Source: Allodiplogaster sudhausi
Taxonomy: Eukaryota > Nematoda > Chromadorea > Rhabditida > Diplogasteridae
DNA length: 64,000 nt
Direction: 5' to 3'
Assembly (NCBI GenBank): GCA_945643635.1
Contig: CALZFC010000112.1
Location: 256,001-320,000, forward strand
Positions 27,841 through 38,816 of this stretch are shown here, one piece after another. Each line of letters starts with the position of its first letter. Positions within the stretch are counted from its first letter, which is position 1. The notes under the pieces were generated by a model. It was not told the DNA's origin, did not search any database, and saw only the letters and a program-made list of their open reading frames with translations. The position numbers and the translations under genes are program-made.

Positions 27841-29032
27841 AAGAGCGTCCAGGCTCACAGGCGAGCCTACCGTGAGGCTGCGCCTCGAAGTTGCCGATTA
27901 AACCGAGTTCTGGGATGCCCATGAACCAGCGCACACTATACTTGACGGCTTTTCGACCAAAATCTTTTTCTCTGCGCAACGCTATTTCGCTATGCCAAAG
28001 ACATGAGCGACAGATGTATGCGGGAATAAATGTGTTTAACTTGAGAGAGAGAGAGATTGCGAGAGATACAGAGAATGAGTTAGATATATAAAATGTGCAG
28101 ACTGAGAGCTTTGTAATAAGCTAATTCCCATCATAGGAGAGCCACATTAAAGCATGGAAAATAAAAAAAGAAAGTACAAACCGAGTACATATGGCTGCAT
28201 GTTTTGATGCTTTGGCAGCTTGCCAAGTGGCGAGAGAGACCCTTTAAGGTTGTACTTTAAGTAAGTTAGACACATCAAAATAACCGCCTTTCTCTGCTGC
28301 ATCCAACACCATAAAGAAATACGGCTATTTCGAGCTATATCTATTTTTTATTCTATTTTAATGGTTTTTGTGCACATTTCTAAGTTGTCTCAAGGCTGTG
28401 GTTTGCTCTGACTATGCTAAATTCTCTCAATTATTTATTTTCTATGTCTGCTATTTTTCTAAGTTCTCTCAATGATTTATTTTCTATGTCTGCTATTTTG
28501 CTAAGTGCTCACAATGATTTATTTTCTATGTCTGCTATTTTGATAAATTCTCTCAATTATTCATTTACTATGTATGCTGTGCTGTTATGATTTCTCAATA
28601 AAAAACAATGCTGCTCAGGCTGTTCTGACAGCTGAAGCAAAAAGAAGCACATTGGCTGTGTCTCTCGGCAAGTAAAAATGGCTACCTCAAACTTGAGTAA
28701 TTAAACCGGCTGAGTTGCAGGGGCGGCTTGGGTGCATACGCGCGCGCGCAACCTATGTCGGGCGGGGTTTGCTTAACACGTGGGGCCCGCGTAAGCGGGG
28801 ACACGGGGCAGCTCGGGAGGGACGGAGCGGCTATCTTTCTATGTCTGCTCTCATCGTTGTGAGGCTATTTTCGCTCTTTTCGCTGTCTTCGAGGACGCTC
28901 ATCGTTTTGTGTGCTATTTTTAGCTATGACATCCATTAGCTATGTTGCTCTGAACAGGGGACATAAAGAAAATTCGGCTACAGTTATTGGAAAGCAAAAT
29001 CTGAAATGATGGGTCTTAAATGCAGGAATGAG

Positions 29033-29103
29033 GCGTCGGTGGTTCAGTGGTAGAATGCTCGCCTGCCACGCGGGCGGCCCGGGTTCGATTCCCGGCCGAC
29101 GCA
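29033..29103 (+). tRNA. tRNA-Gly (anticodon GCC)
   Basis: 71-nt cloverleaf. The acceptor stem GCGTCGG pairs with CCGACGC, with discriminator A. The D arm contains TTCAGTGGTAGA, matching the A box. The anticodon loop CTGCCAC presents GCC at positions 34-36. The T arm contains GGTTCGATTCC, the B box. A TTTT run at 29107-29110 is the RNA polymerase III terminator. No intron and no encoded CCA, as usual in eukaryotes. It sits 70 bp downstream of the duplicated repeat block. Confidence 0.97.
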
Positions 29104-29110
29104 ACGTTTT

Positions 29111-30427
29111 GCCGATAACAACTTAACCATCCTTTAACCCACACCTCCACTTTCATTTCGTTTCATTCTCCCCATATTCTGTTCACTTTCTTTGAGAACA
29201 ACTTCAGTCACGCTGTGCAGCTCGGCAACACGTCTTAAACATACTTTATGTATAATAAGGCAGGGCTGTACGTCTTGTGAATGAGGGACGGGGTAGTGTA
29301 ATGAGAACAGCGAGGGATCAAAACAGCATGGGAAAACTCGTCTTCAGCGTTGAGGAGGCATGAACAGAAAAAGACCACGTATGACAATGAGAAGGCTATT
29401 GTAGAGAAAAGGTCAAAAAACGCGGTGAAAACTCATATTTTTATGATTTAGCCTACAATTTTTTCTTCAAAGGCACACCTTCCTCACCATTCACGCAATC
29501 TTTTTCTTAAGGCGCTCAAATACAATTGTTCGTACACAAGAAAATTGCATGCTTAAAGAAGAAAATAACTGTAAATCTTTCTCTATCCGTCAATCGGAAT
29601 CTCTATCCTACACATTTGATGAGAAGACGCATCAAATCTTGTATAAAAGTAAGTAAATAACATTCGGTGTGTTTGTGTGCGCAAGGGGAGATTGAGATCA
29701 ATGAGTAGAAAAGGAAGTGTGTAAGAGAACACAGAGGGTGTAAGAGGGCAGAGACGACCAGAAAAGGGGGCAACAAGTACTGCAAAAAAGGCGAATTCAA
29801 TATAAAACAAGAGTTTACAGTCGCCGGTCAATAAAATGGGTGAACATAGGGATATTCAATAGGACACACAAGCAAATATAAACGATAACAAAAGCACAAA
29901 ACAAAAGGCGGAGGACTTTAACGGCGGCAGAGAGACATAATATTCCAGTGGCAGTGAATAGAACGAGGTATTTTCACTGACAATGAGTAGTCAACACGAA
30001 CGGTCTGACTGTGAAAAGTGGGGTTTCCGGTGGGAAGTGAAGAACTAAACTGATCTCGATCAACAAACTACAAGAGGATAACAACTAGTTTAACCTATTG
30101 CTCCGCTGTGAAGTAGCGCTAGTAGAGAGGTCTATAAAGTTCACTAGCCGGAAAATATTTCATTCCAAGTCACGTAAGTGTGTGGATCTGTTATTCGACA
30201 CTAGAAAAGAAGCCCAAATTCAAATAAAGATTATGTCACAATTGGCTCCACTTTAAAGTGAAAACAATGGAAAAGCAAATGCAAGGGCATGTGAGAGGAG
30301 AGAGTGAGTGAGAGAGAGAGAAAAAGAGAGCACGGATATGAGAGAGGGTAAAGAGACTGAGATTACAATTGTTTCAGGGAGATGAGGGCGAGGCTAGAGC
30401 GAAAGGGAAGATTTGTTCTGAGCGGGA
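29111..30427. other. Intergenic, 3' flank of the HEXIM gene
   Basis: Moderately AT-rich unique sequence with GA-rich stretches around 30300-30350. No gene is supported. It should hold the 3' UTR and polyadenylation site of the minus-strand HEXIM gene. Confidence 0.5.
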
Positions 30428-31463
30428 CTAAGTAGTTTTCTGGCTGAGCCTTGGCGAGAAGCGGAGAGAAGGGGAAGCGGCAGCTTGGCGGCGTGGAGAG
30501 AGAGCCGGCGGACGTGCGGGCGCCTCTTCATCTCCATTCTCGGAAGGCGGGGCTTGAGCAATATCGTTGGGCGGAGCTTCGTCTCCATTCTGTATAGGCG
30601 GGGCTTCTGCTCCTCCCTCGCCCTCCTCATCGCAGCTGTCCACGGGCAGCTTGTGCTTGCGGATAACCTGCCAAAATGTTATTATTAATTAATCTCAATC
30701 AAGCCACTCAATATTTTTTATTCCCACTAAATGAATAATCACTCAAATCCAGCCAAATCTTCAAGAACAGTTATATTCATTAACTTCATAAAAATAATTT
30801 TTTTATAAAACTATTTAAGTAGCAAATTATAATTGTAACTCACATTCACAAAAAAGAATAATCAACAGCACTCACTTTCCACAGCCGCTCGTTATCCCGT
30901 CGTGTGCTGATGAGCTGGTCTTCAATGTCGCTAGCAGAGCGCTGCATTTCCACCATGGAGCGGGCCAACTAGAAATAACAACCAAATGCATCTTGCTTAT
31001 ACAACACAATTTTATTTTAATTACTTCAAAGTGTTTTCACAAACATATACGACTGTTACTAGCTGTATTTACATAACCATACATGTTTAAAAATCTTTTC
31101 CTTTCTTCTCAATGGAGATAGCAGATGCATTGTACCATTCTCTTCTTCTATTCAGTAATGCGCATCCTGGATGTGTGTGACAATCACTTTTTTTTCTTTT
31201 CCTATCTCTCTGTTTCTCTTTTACCCTCCCAACGTCGCCCTCTCTCTCTCTCTCTCTCTTGTCATCCTCTTCTCCCTACTCAATTCTCTCGCTTCAACTC
31301 TATAAAACCAGTTTGGTTGCTCTCACCTGCTGACTTCTTTTATGCCGAATATTTCCGCGATTTTTGTAACTGGTCCATATCCCGCTATTTGTTTTTTTTA
31401 GAAATGGTTTCGAAAAAAGTGAGCGGTAGACAGAAGAGATGGAACAAGAATGGGATGGAAAGC

Positions 31464-31516
<53 letters not shown>

Positions 31517-33553
31517 GTGGGAGAGGCAAATGGGAGAAACAGGAAAGAGAGAAGGGTCAGAGCCCGAAAGCGATAAGATAACAGGCAAAAGCGGGACACG
31601 GCCAGACTGGCAGTTACCATTCCTTCCACGACTGTTTTGCAACTGATTGAGCTTGACACTGAACGGGTGGGCTGATAAGAGGCACCCAGCTGAGATGGGT
31701 AGAGAGAAAGAGGATAGGGAAAGGGAGCGGGGGAGAGAGGGAAGAAAGAAAGAAAGGAAAGAGGGTGTGGTAAAGGGAATAGATAGACAGGAAATGAGAG
31801 ATAGAGAGAAACATAGACGGAGGACAGTGAAGTAAAGGCACGAACGATGGCTCGCAGACAGCGGCTGCCAAATTGGACGAGAGGTCCAATGTCAGTGTTT
31901 ACAGTTATAATTATGAACGGGAACAGTAAGGAATTGTGAAGATTCAGAATTCATAAAAAAAAACCTTTTGAAACCTAATTACCAGCACATACGAATACAT
32001 AACCGCCGTATTTGTGACATGAAATGTCAACTACATCCGATTACGGTAGCACTAAAAACCAGCCCTGACCTCTTCGTGACTCATGCCGCAGTAGTTCTCG
32101 AAGATGGCCTGTTCGTATTCGCCCTCGAACTCGGCGTCCATCGCTAGACGGCGCGCGTCTTCAGCAGAGACGCCACTCGCTCCACTCAGGCTGTACTCGC
32201 TCGACGACGGAGAGGCACGCTGCAACACCAGCAGTTCACTTCTTTCTTCCATCTACATTTAAACTCAATCAACAGCTCAGTACGATTAAAGGAGCTGTTC
32301 ATTACAATTGCCTTTTCTCACTCCTCTATCTCTATCACCCTTTCTCTCTTCCCTCCTCTCTCTCTCTCCTCTCTCTCTCTCTACCAACGTCATCTTCTCC
32401 GTGTTCCGGTGCACTTCCACAGCTGAGTGACCGTAGCCTGGCTGCGGTAGCAGCTGCCTTCTCCTTCTCATGTCGCAGCAACCCGAGTCGGCACTCCTGA
32501 TCGTTGATGAGGAACTGTGTCGTGTTGAAAGGGGCCATCGGTGCACCGAACGAGTTGGTCCTGCAAGGAATGTCAGGGTTACGGTAGCACGGGGAGTGGA
32601 AGTCAAAAGGCCTCGCCATTCCGATAGTACACCTTTTTTTCACATTCGCAACTTTTCGAAAATAATTCGCAAGTGCAAAGACACCAAGAAGTGACCACCT
32701 CCCGCGTCCTCTCATTCCGGGGTTTTTAAATCTACATTTTCATTTGCACTCTTCCTTCCTAAACGCGCAACTCCCCTATCTTTCTCTCTATCTTCTTCTC
32801 TCTACCCTCTATCCCTTTCCCTTCTCTCCTTCCCTCCTTTTCCGCAATGCCACATAACCTCTTTCTTTCTCATTCTTCCCTCAGAAACGAAACATTCGTC
32901 GTATTTCGAAAAAACAAGTGCGTAAAAGATTTTTAAGATCAGTGGGAAGAAAAAAATAAACGAAGATTTTCGAAAAAGTAAAAAAAAAATATTTGTTCAA
33001 AAGCACTTAAGTAGCAAGCGGAAATGTATAGTTGAGAAGGTTTCAGTTACTACGACAAATTAAAAAGATAAGTGAGTAGCGCGAATATGCAAATAAAGAT
33101 AAAAAGAGGAAAAATAATCTTATTATGGTACAACCATACAATGCCATATATATATAGTCTGTTATTACGCGGGTGTGAATGAATAGCAGTAGACAAATGC
33201 ACAACAAATGCATGCACTACTAAGATATCGCAGAATTGGAGAGAGAGAGAGAGAGAGGGGGGGGGGGGTGGAGGGAGGGACGGAGAGAGAGGGAGAGAAT
33301 GAGAAAGAGGAGATAGGGAGAGATAAGAGATAGAAGGGAATGGAGGGTCTGAGAGAGATAATGGAAAGAAAGCCAGAGAGCGGACGCTGAGATGCGGGAG
33401 ATAGCTCGTCGCACTTGATGGCTGGTAGGTAAAGTAGGCGCTGAGAAATGGAGAGAAAGCGGGGAAGGAGTAGCGAGCAGAAGGAAAGAAATCAAGGGAT
33501 TGATAAGAGAGAGAGAGAATGAAACAGAGAAAGAGGATATATATGTATATATG

Positions 33554-33640
<87 letters not shown>

Positions 33641-34268
33641 CATATATAGAAAGAGAGAGTGAGAGACAGCCCTGCCTTGAGAAGCTGGTGAGTGTGGGTG
33701 AGTGAGAGGAGGGAAGGGAGAGAGTGAACTCGCCCACGTCTCTCTCATTTCACCACTTCTCAGCTGGTGTCAGAGAGCTGCTCTGAAGGCAACGAGGGCA
33801 ATCAGATATATTTTTATTATTTTTTCGGCTTATTCTAATCTGCTTCTATAATATTTCTGACCAGCTTCTTTTATTTACATAAGATAAACATTGTGTAGAA
33901 TTTTTTGAATCGACAACGGTGAATGCACTAGATAGAAATGTTATAAAAATTACTAGTATTTTGTTTCAAGTAAATTTAATATAAAATAATAACAATATAT
34001 TAATAATGAAGAGATCGAACCTCGCACGCTTGCGAACAGCTTGCTCTTCCTCCCTCTCCTCCATTCGAAGCTTCTCCTCTGCGCTCATCTTGTGGTAGGG
34101 TTTGAACTTCTTCTGGCCTCGCTTGCCGCGGCGTCGGTGGGCGCGGCCACCGCCCGTCTGACCCGGCGTCCGGAATGTGCCTTCCGGGAGCCCGCCTGGC
34201 GCCTTGGGGGCCGACGAGGTACCCCCTGTGTCCGTTTGGGGCGGTCGATCACCAACACTTGATGCCAT
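30428..34268 (-). CDS. HEXIM: HEXIM-family inhibitor of P-TEFb, five exons, about 300 aa
   Basis: HEXIM proteins bind 7SK RNA and hold CDK9-cyclin T (P-TEFb) inactive in the nucleus. Exons in order: 34268-34021, 32560-32389, 32219-32070, 30968-30876, 30667-30428. The basic RNA-binding motif is AHRRRGKRGQKKFKPYHK (residues 43-60). The P-TEFb-inhibiting segment is APFNTTQFLIND (92-103), the PYNT motif of vertebrates with Phe for Tyr. The coiled-coil dimer region begins with FEGEYEQAIFENYCGMSHEE and continues in exon 4 as a heptad-like helix. A Pro-rich tail follows (NGDEAPPNDIAQAPPSENG). The exon 2 to 3 junction is ambiguous: donor GAC|GTTGGT with acceptor TTGCAG|CGT is phase-correct, but TTG|GTAGAG is a stronger donor, and exon 3 might start near 32252. 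The 1.46-kb first intron is full of AT and GA repeats. Confidence 0.88.
31471..31512. repeat. (GA)n microsatellite in HEXIM intron 3
   Basis: Uninterrupted GA run within a longer purine-rich stretch, 31430-31840. Confidence 0.9.
33541..33650. repeat. (AT)n microsatellite in HEXIM intron 1
   Basis: About 75 bp of nearly pure AT from 33559, flanked by imperfect AT and then GA repeats, with a G-run at about 33258-33268 further along. Other AT tracts are at 1262-1298 (Prp8 intron) and 47912-47955. Confidence 0.9.
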
Positions 34269-34269
34269 T

Positions 34270-34700
34270 TGTTTGACTGAAAAGGCCAGGATGAGATGAG
34301 CTAAACGAATACCTACACGGGGCAGGCCACGACAAGTTTAACAATGGCGGGTTTCAGAAAACCTAGACGGAGACGACCGTCTAAGGCACAGGTGCTAGAC
34401 AGAGAATGGTAAGGAGAGAGAGACGGAAACAGGCAACCTCCATGTGCTCACACACACTCACTACTAGGATAGCCGCCGAGGAAAGCGAAGGGAGAGGAGA
34501 GAGAGAAACCCTCTAGCCACCCTCGCTCTCCTGCTTCCAAGTTCTCTCTAGAACCCACTAACGCCCCGCCCCTTTCTACACCCGGCAGCGGAAGAGCCGT
34601 CCGAACTAAGCGCAGTCGTCCGACCGCGTCTCTTTTATACGAAACGCGTAGACCGCAACGCGCGGAGTACAGGCGAGTCTGCGTGAGCGCGCACGCTGTT
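34270..34700 (-). promoter_or_regulatory. HEXIM promoter and 5' leader with TATA box at 34632-34639
   Basis: On the minus strand TATAAAAG occurs at 34639-34632, which would place a start site near 34605, about 335 bp before the ATG. A GC box (CCCCGCCCC) lies at about 34565-34572. The region is GC-rich with many CpGs, unlike the AT-rich flanks. Promoter assignment is inference from position and motifs. Confidence 0.5.
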
Positions 34701-34840
34701 ACGAAAACAAATTATTAGATACTTCTTAGAATATTTTAAAAACTATTATAATATTCTTATTTGGATTAAAGAGAGCTTCAAAATGAGCTATAAGACTAAT
34801 ACTGGCACGCAGAAATACAAGAGTTTGTCTTTCTGTTCTG

Positions 34841-34961
34841 CTATAATAGCATCGAGCTCCTTTCCGCGTCCGTCTCGGCGTTGGGCGGCTGCGCCATCGA
34901 TGTGATAAGGATTGGGTGGATCAGGAGTTGCTGATCATCGTCCAAGGAGCTCAGGTACTCG
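34841..34961 (-). CDS. Possible terminal exon of an unidentified minus-strand gene
   Basis: After a splice-acceptor-like ...GGCTTAG, an open frame runs GAG TAC CTG... to TAG at 34843-34841. It encodes an acidic, polar peptide (EYLSSLDDDQQLLIHPILI, then SMAQPPNAETDAERSSMLL). GC content and codon choice resemble the confirmed exons here, not the AT-rich flanks. Upstream exons on minus (above 35 kb) were not found, so this could also be a short upstream exon or a decayed gene end. Confidence 0.35.
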
Positions 34962-35323
34962 CTAAGCCATCATGTTTCTTGCTTATTATCTGGATAAAAT
35001 GCAAAAAACCTATTCCTCTTTGTTTTCTTCACCTTTTACTCGCTTATTTTCATTGCTAAATGGACTTACATCGGTTCGATTCGTTTAAAGGCTCAAGTTC
35101 TAAAGTGAATAACACACCGATTCTTTACTTTTGATTATGTATTCTGGCTTTCTGCCTCTGATTCTTTTATGATAAAACTTTTTTCCCCATATTTTGCTTA
35201 GTGCTTTCCTAATCTGCATACTATTTAAGAAGTACTAACACCCGAATTCAGATAAATGTTTCACTGCTAAACGCTTTTATCCGGATTCTTTTGTGATTTT
35301 CAGAGTTTCGTTCAGCGGTTTGA

Positions 35324-35722
35324 TTAATTTTCACAAATACTACCAGAATTTTTCTTTTTGATTTTTTTTCTGGACGGCATCATCAAACATTCAGCTTCAC
35401 CTTCGCATAGTTTAAATAGATATGCATTGTTTCCAGTCGTTTCGTCAACCACCTTTGCAAAGTGCATAGGAAAGATGTGGGCGGTGCAAAACATGCGTCC
35501 TTTGACCCTAAACTTACCGTAAAGTAGCGTGAAACTGACGTAATGGTATGAAATAAATGAGTATGATACTCGTGTTCCCCGTACCGAAAACCCCTTTAGA
35601 GTGAATTTCACTGAATACTTTATTTTAAATAAATTATTCGACATCTGGGTTGGGAATAGTACGATAGAATAGTACAATAGTACCAAAAGAGACTTTTTAA
35701 GACGCAAAATTGATGGAAACAA
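35324..35722 (-). CDS. Hypothetical 132-aa open frame
   Basis: An ATG-to-stop frame that is unusually long for its AT-rich surroundings. The product has a hydrophobic N-terminal stretch (SLLVLLYYSIVLF) that could be a signal or membrane segment, and a basic tail (SRKKIKKKNSGS). I recognise no family. It may be chance or a fragment of a repeat. Confidence 0.2.
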   Translation of the reverse strand: MFPSILRLKKSLLVLLYYSIVLFPTQMSNNLFKIKYSVKFTLKGFSVRGTRVSYSFISYHYVSFTLLYGKFRVKGRMFCTAHIFPMHFAKVVDETTGNNAYLFKLCEGEAECLMMPSRKKIKKKNSGSICEN

Positions 35723-36118
35723 TTGCGCAAATAATTAATACTAGAACGTTTTCTCTTATCGCTCGCGAATGATAATCGAAATTTACTTTATAATGGCAGT
35801 ATATGTTACACACTCCTCTCTAGACCCTTCCACTCACTCTGATTCTTCAAAAATACTGATGTTGGGACATAATGTATTTATGGAGATATCTTACTTTTTC
35901 ATAGCTTCCTTTAGAGAATTAGACTTGATTCATCGTGAGGTTCTGGGCACCCTTAAAAAGGTTTCATAACATTTTTGGTATGCATGCAGTCCATCCCTTT
36001 GAATCCGACTTTCACCATTTTGAATGATACAAATGGTTATTGTTTCCTATATGTTTTTTTTTTGTAGAAAAAACGAGCATGCTTTTTGACCCGGTTTTTT
36101 CCTTCTTTTTATTAATCT

Positions 36119-36157
<39 letters not shown>

Positions 36158-36971
36158 CTCTTCCTCTCTCTTCCTCTCTCTTTCTCTCTTTCTTTCTCTC
36201 CACCCCGGTCTGAACGTTCTTAGCGCTCGTACTGGAATGTTTTTTGTACGGTTGAGAAAGGGGCAGAGGAGGAGAGATCGATCGAAGTTGTGTATAAACA
36301 ACATTTGCTGACTCTTCTAGCTACTTTTCGCTCTCTCTCTCTTCTTCCCTCTTTCACTCCCTCTTCCTCTCTCGCCTTCTCTTTCTCTTTCTCTCCTCTT
36401 GTCATTTTTCCACAAACAGTGAGTGAGCGCGGAACTAGTTACCCTTCAGCTTGCTCTGTCCATTCAATGTTTAGAAGTGTCTCATATTATTTCTCTTCTC
36501 CCGGTGTACAATCCTGGAACAAGTCCGCTGCTACTTTTAATTCGTGTGCACCTTTTAAACATGTCTATATTTAATACAATTTTTGTAATAAAATTATAAC
36601 AGAATGGACTAGCAAGAGTTTTTAGCATCCAGAACAGAAGGCAAAAGTATTCGGCATGGATCGATTCTTCTTCTTCTGCTAGAAGGCCAGCAGATAATAA
36701 AGTGTATGTGCATATTTGTATTGTAAATGAGTGAAACAGAAGAAGAGAGGCAACTAGAAAGAAGGAGAGGCTGAGCGAGAACAGGGAAAAGAGGAGGATA
36801 ACACGACGTGGATAAGAGGGCATTAAGAAGTGGGAGCATCAATCAGTACTACAGCTTCAACTTATAGAAGGAAGTGCCAGAGCAAGAGTTCAAGAAGTAC
36901 CTATTCTTTCGAGGCTGAATGTTGATCGATGACGATATCGCGTTTCTCAACGTTTATATTTCATCGCTCTC

Positions 36972-37029
<58 letters not shown>

Positions 37030-37205
37030 CCTATCTCTCTCTGTTATTCTCCATCTATTACCCTCTTTCTCTCTATCTCTCTCTGTGTCTGTCACTCTCT
37101 TTCTCCATCCCAGTGTCCCGCTCTATCACTTTTTCCCCTTTCTTTGTCTCACACTCCATCTCTTTCTCTCTATCTCTCTTTCTCTCTCTCTCTTTCTCTT
37201 TCTCT

Positions 37206-37352
37206 CTCTCTTGCCCGGGTAGGAGGCCAAACCCGGCTGCGGAAACTCGGTGCCATCGCCAGGCTCCGATCACTGGCTCCGACCCTGACTCCGTCCCCTT
37301 GTTCGGCTCTCCCGTCGAACTCTTCTTGGATAACTACCAGCAAGGCGCCTGA
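37206..37352 (+). CDS. Possible terminal exon in a unique island
   Basis: After a CT tract ending in ...GGGTAG, a frame reads AGG CCA AAC CCG... to TGA at 37350-37352. Its end is SVPLFGSPVELFLDNYQQGA, in GC-rich codons. A second frame and the minus strand are also open across the island, so the coding evidence is weak. No partner exons found. Confidence 0.2.
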   Translation, partial: LSCPGRRPNPAAETRCHRQAPITGSDPDSVPLFGSPVELFLDNYQQGA

Positions 37353-37990
37353 TGACATCGCTCCTCTCTAGTCCTTTCTTTTCCTACCTCCTCTCCGCCT
37401 CCTACCAATGTTCTGAACATTTATCTCTTCCTTTTTTCTGTCACTTAATCTATTTTCTTCCTTACCCTCTCTCTCTCTCTCTCTTTATTCTTATTTCTCT
37501 AGCTCTATTCTGTTTCCGTTCTTTATTCTCTTCTCTCTGTCGGGGGGAAGTCTTGGCTGCATGCGTCGATAAGCCCCATGCCACCTCGTTGCGATGCTTG
37601 CCGAGCTTGTTACGCTTGAGGCGAGGCGAGAAGAGAAAGAGACAGAGAGAGAGAGAGAAAGAGGGAGAGGAGAGAGAGAAGGAGAGAGAGGAGAGAGAAA
37701 GACCGAAAGTATGACGAGGAAATGACGGAGAGAGGAAGTTAGAGGGAGTGAACTAGCCATGGATGGTAGAGAATGTACAAAGAGAAGAGAGGGTGAGGTG
37801 TCGATGAGCGAGAAAGAAAGAAGAGAGAGAGAAAGGAAGAGAAGTGAAGGAAACGGAGGTAGCGAAAGTGTTTAGAGAGAGGGGAGAGTGCAGAGAAAGA
37901 GAGAGAGAACAAGAGAGAACCCTCCGGCTCATGGGTCATCTTCCACGTTTGGATGGTTGCTGCGACAGTGACGGTAATAATATAGAGACG

Positions 37991-38031
<41 letters not shown>

Positions 38032-38721
38032 TGAGTGAGTGAGTGAGAGAAAGATAGAGAAAGAGAGAGTGAGTGAGTGAGAGAAAGATAGAGAAAGAGA
38101 ACGAGAGGGAAAGGTAAGGGTGGGAGAGTACATTGAAACCTGGAGAAAGCTTGAAGACCAATGAAGTGACCACCTTGATAGGATTGTGTCAGTGGACAAT
38201 TTTTTAAACATGAAACTCATTGTCACAATAATGTCCGAAGTAAATGGAAAAAAAATGAAATGGATGACAGTATTTTTTCATGTAAATTGTCTGCATTGAT
38301 CATGGGTGGTATGGACAAATGAAGGTTATGACGAAACGAAGACACTGGCAGGCTGTTTTATATGTCGATAGAGAGAGAGAGTGAGAGTGAGAGTGAGGGT
38401 TATGGAAAGTACAGTGAAGAAGGGAGTACTTGAACCACGGATGTATCACTACTAGAATTGTTGTGTAGTGGAGTATTATCGGAACATAACCTGGTGACAA
38501 TCTTTTTGATTACTTTTTTCTCTCTCTCTGAATGTCCAATAATTTCAGCAATCCTATCTCTTTCTCTCTTTCTCTCTCTAACTTATTCTCTCCAGTTCTG
38601 TTTTTTCTGACGCGTTTTCTGGCCATTCCTATGAAAAGCATTTGATAGTAGGCGACCTCTAGTCAACAACTGTCGCCACCTTTCAAGCACGAATGCACTG
38701 CAAATGATATGCCGTGCAGGG

Positions 38722-38816
<95 letters not shown>

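Larger units (their letters stand above)
25308..28962. repeat. Repeat block C, copy 2
   Basis: Near-identical copy of 19452-23023. Differences include single-base changes, a one-base shorter A-run near 26635, and a short tandem repeat around 28430-28560 (unit containing TTCTATGTCTGCTATTTT) with two more units than copy 1. It ends at GAACAGGGGAC, 70 bp before the tRNA gene. Confidence 0.85.

Noticed and set aside
33050..33748. 232-codon minus frame with Tyr-Ile repeats
   Set aside because: Produced by AT and GA microsatellites inside HEXIM intron 1.
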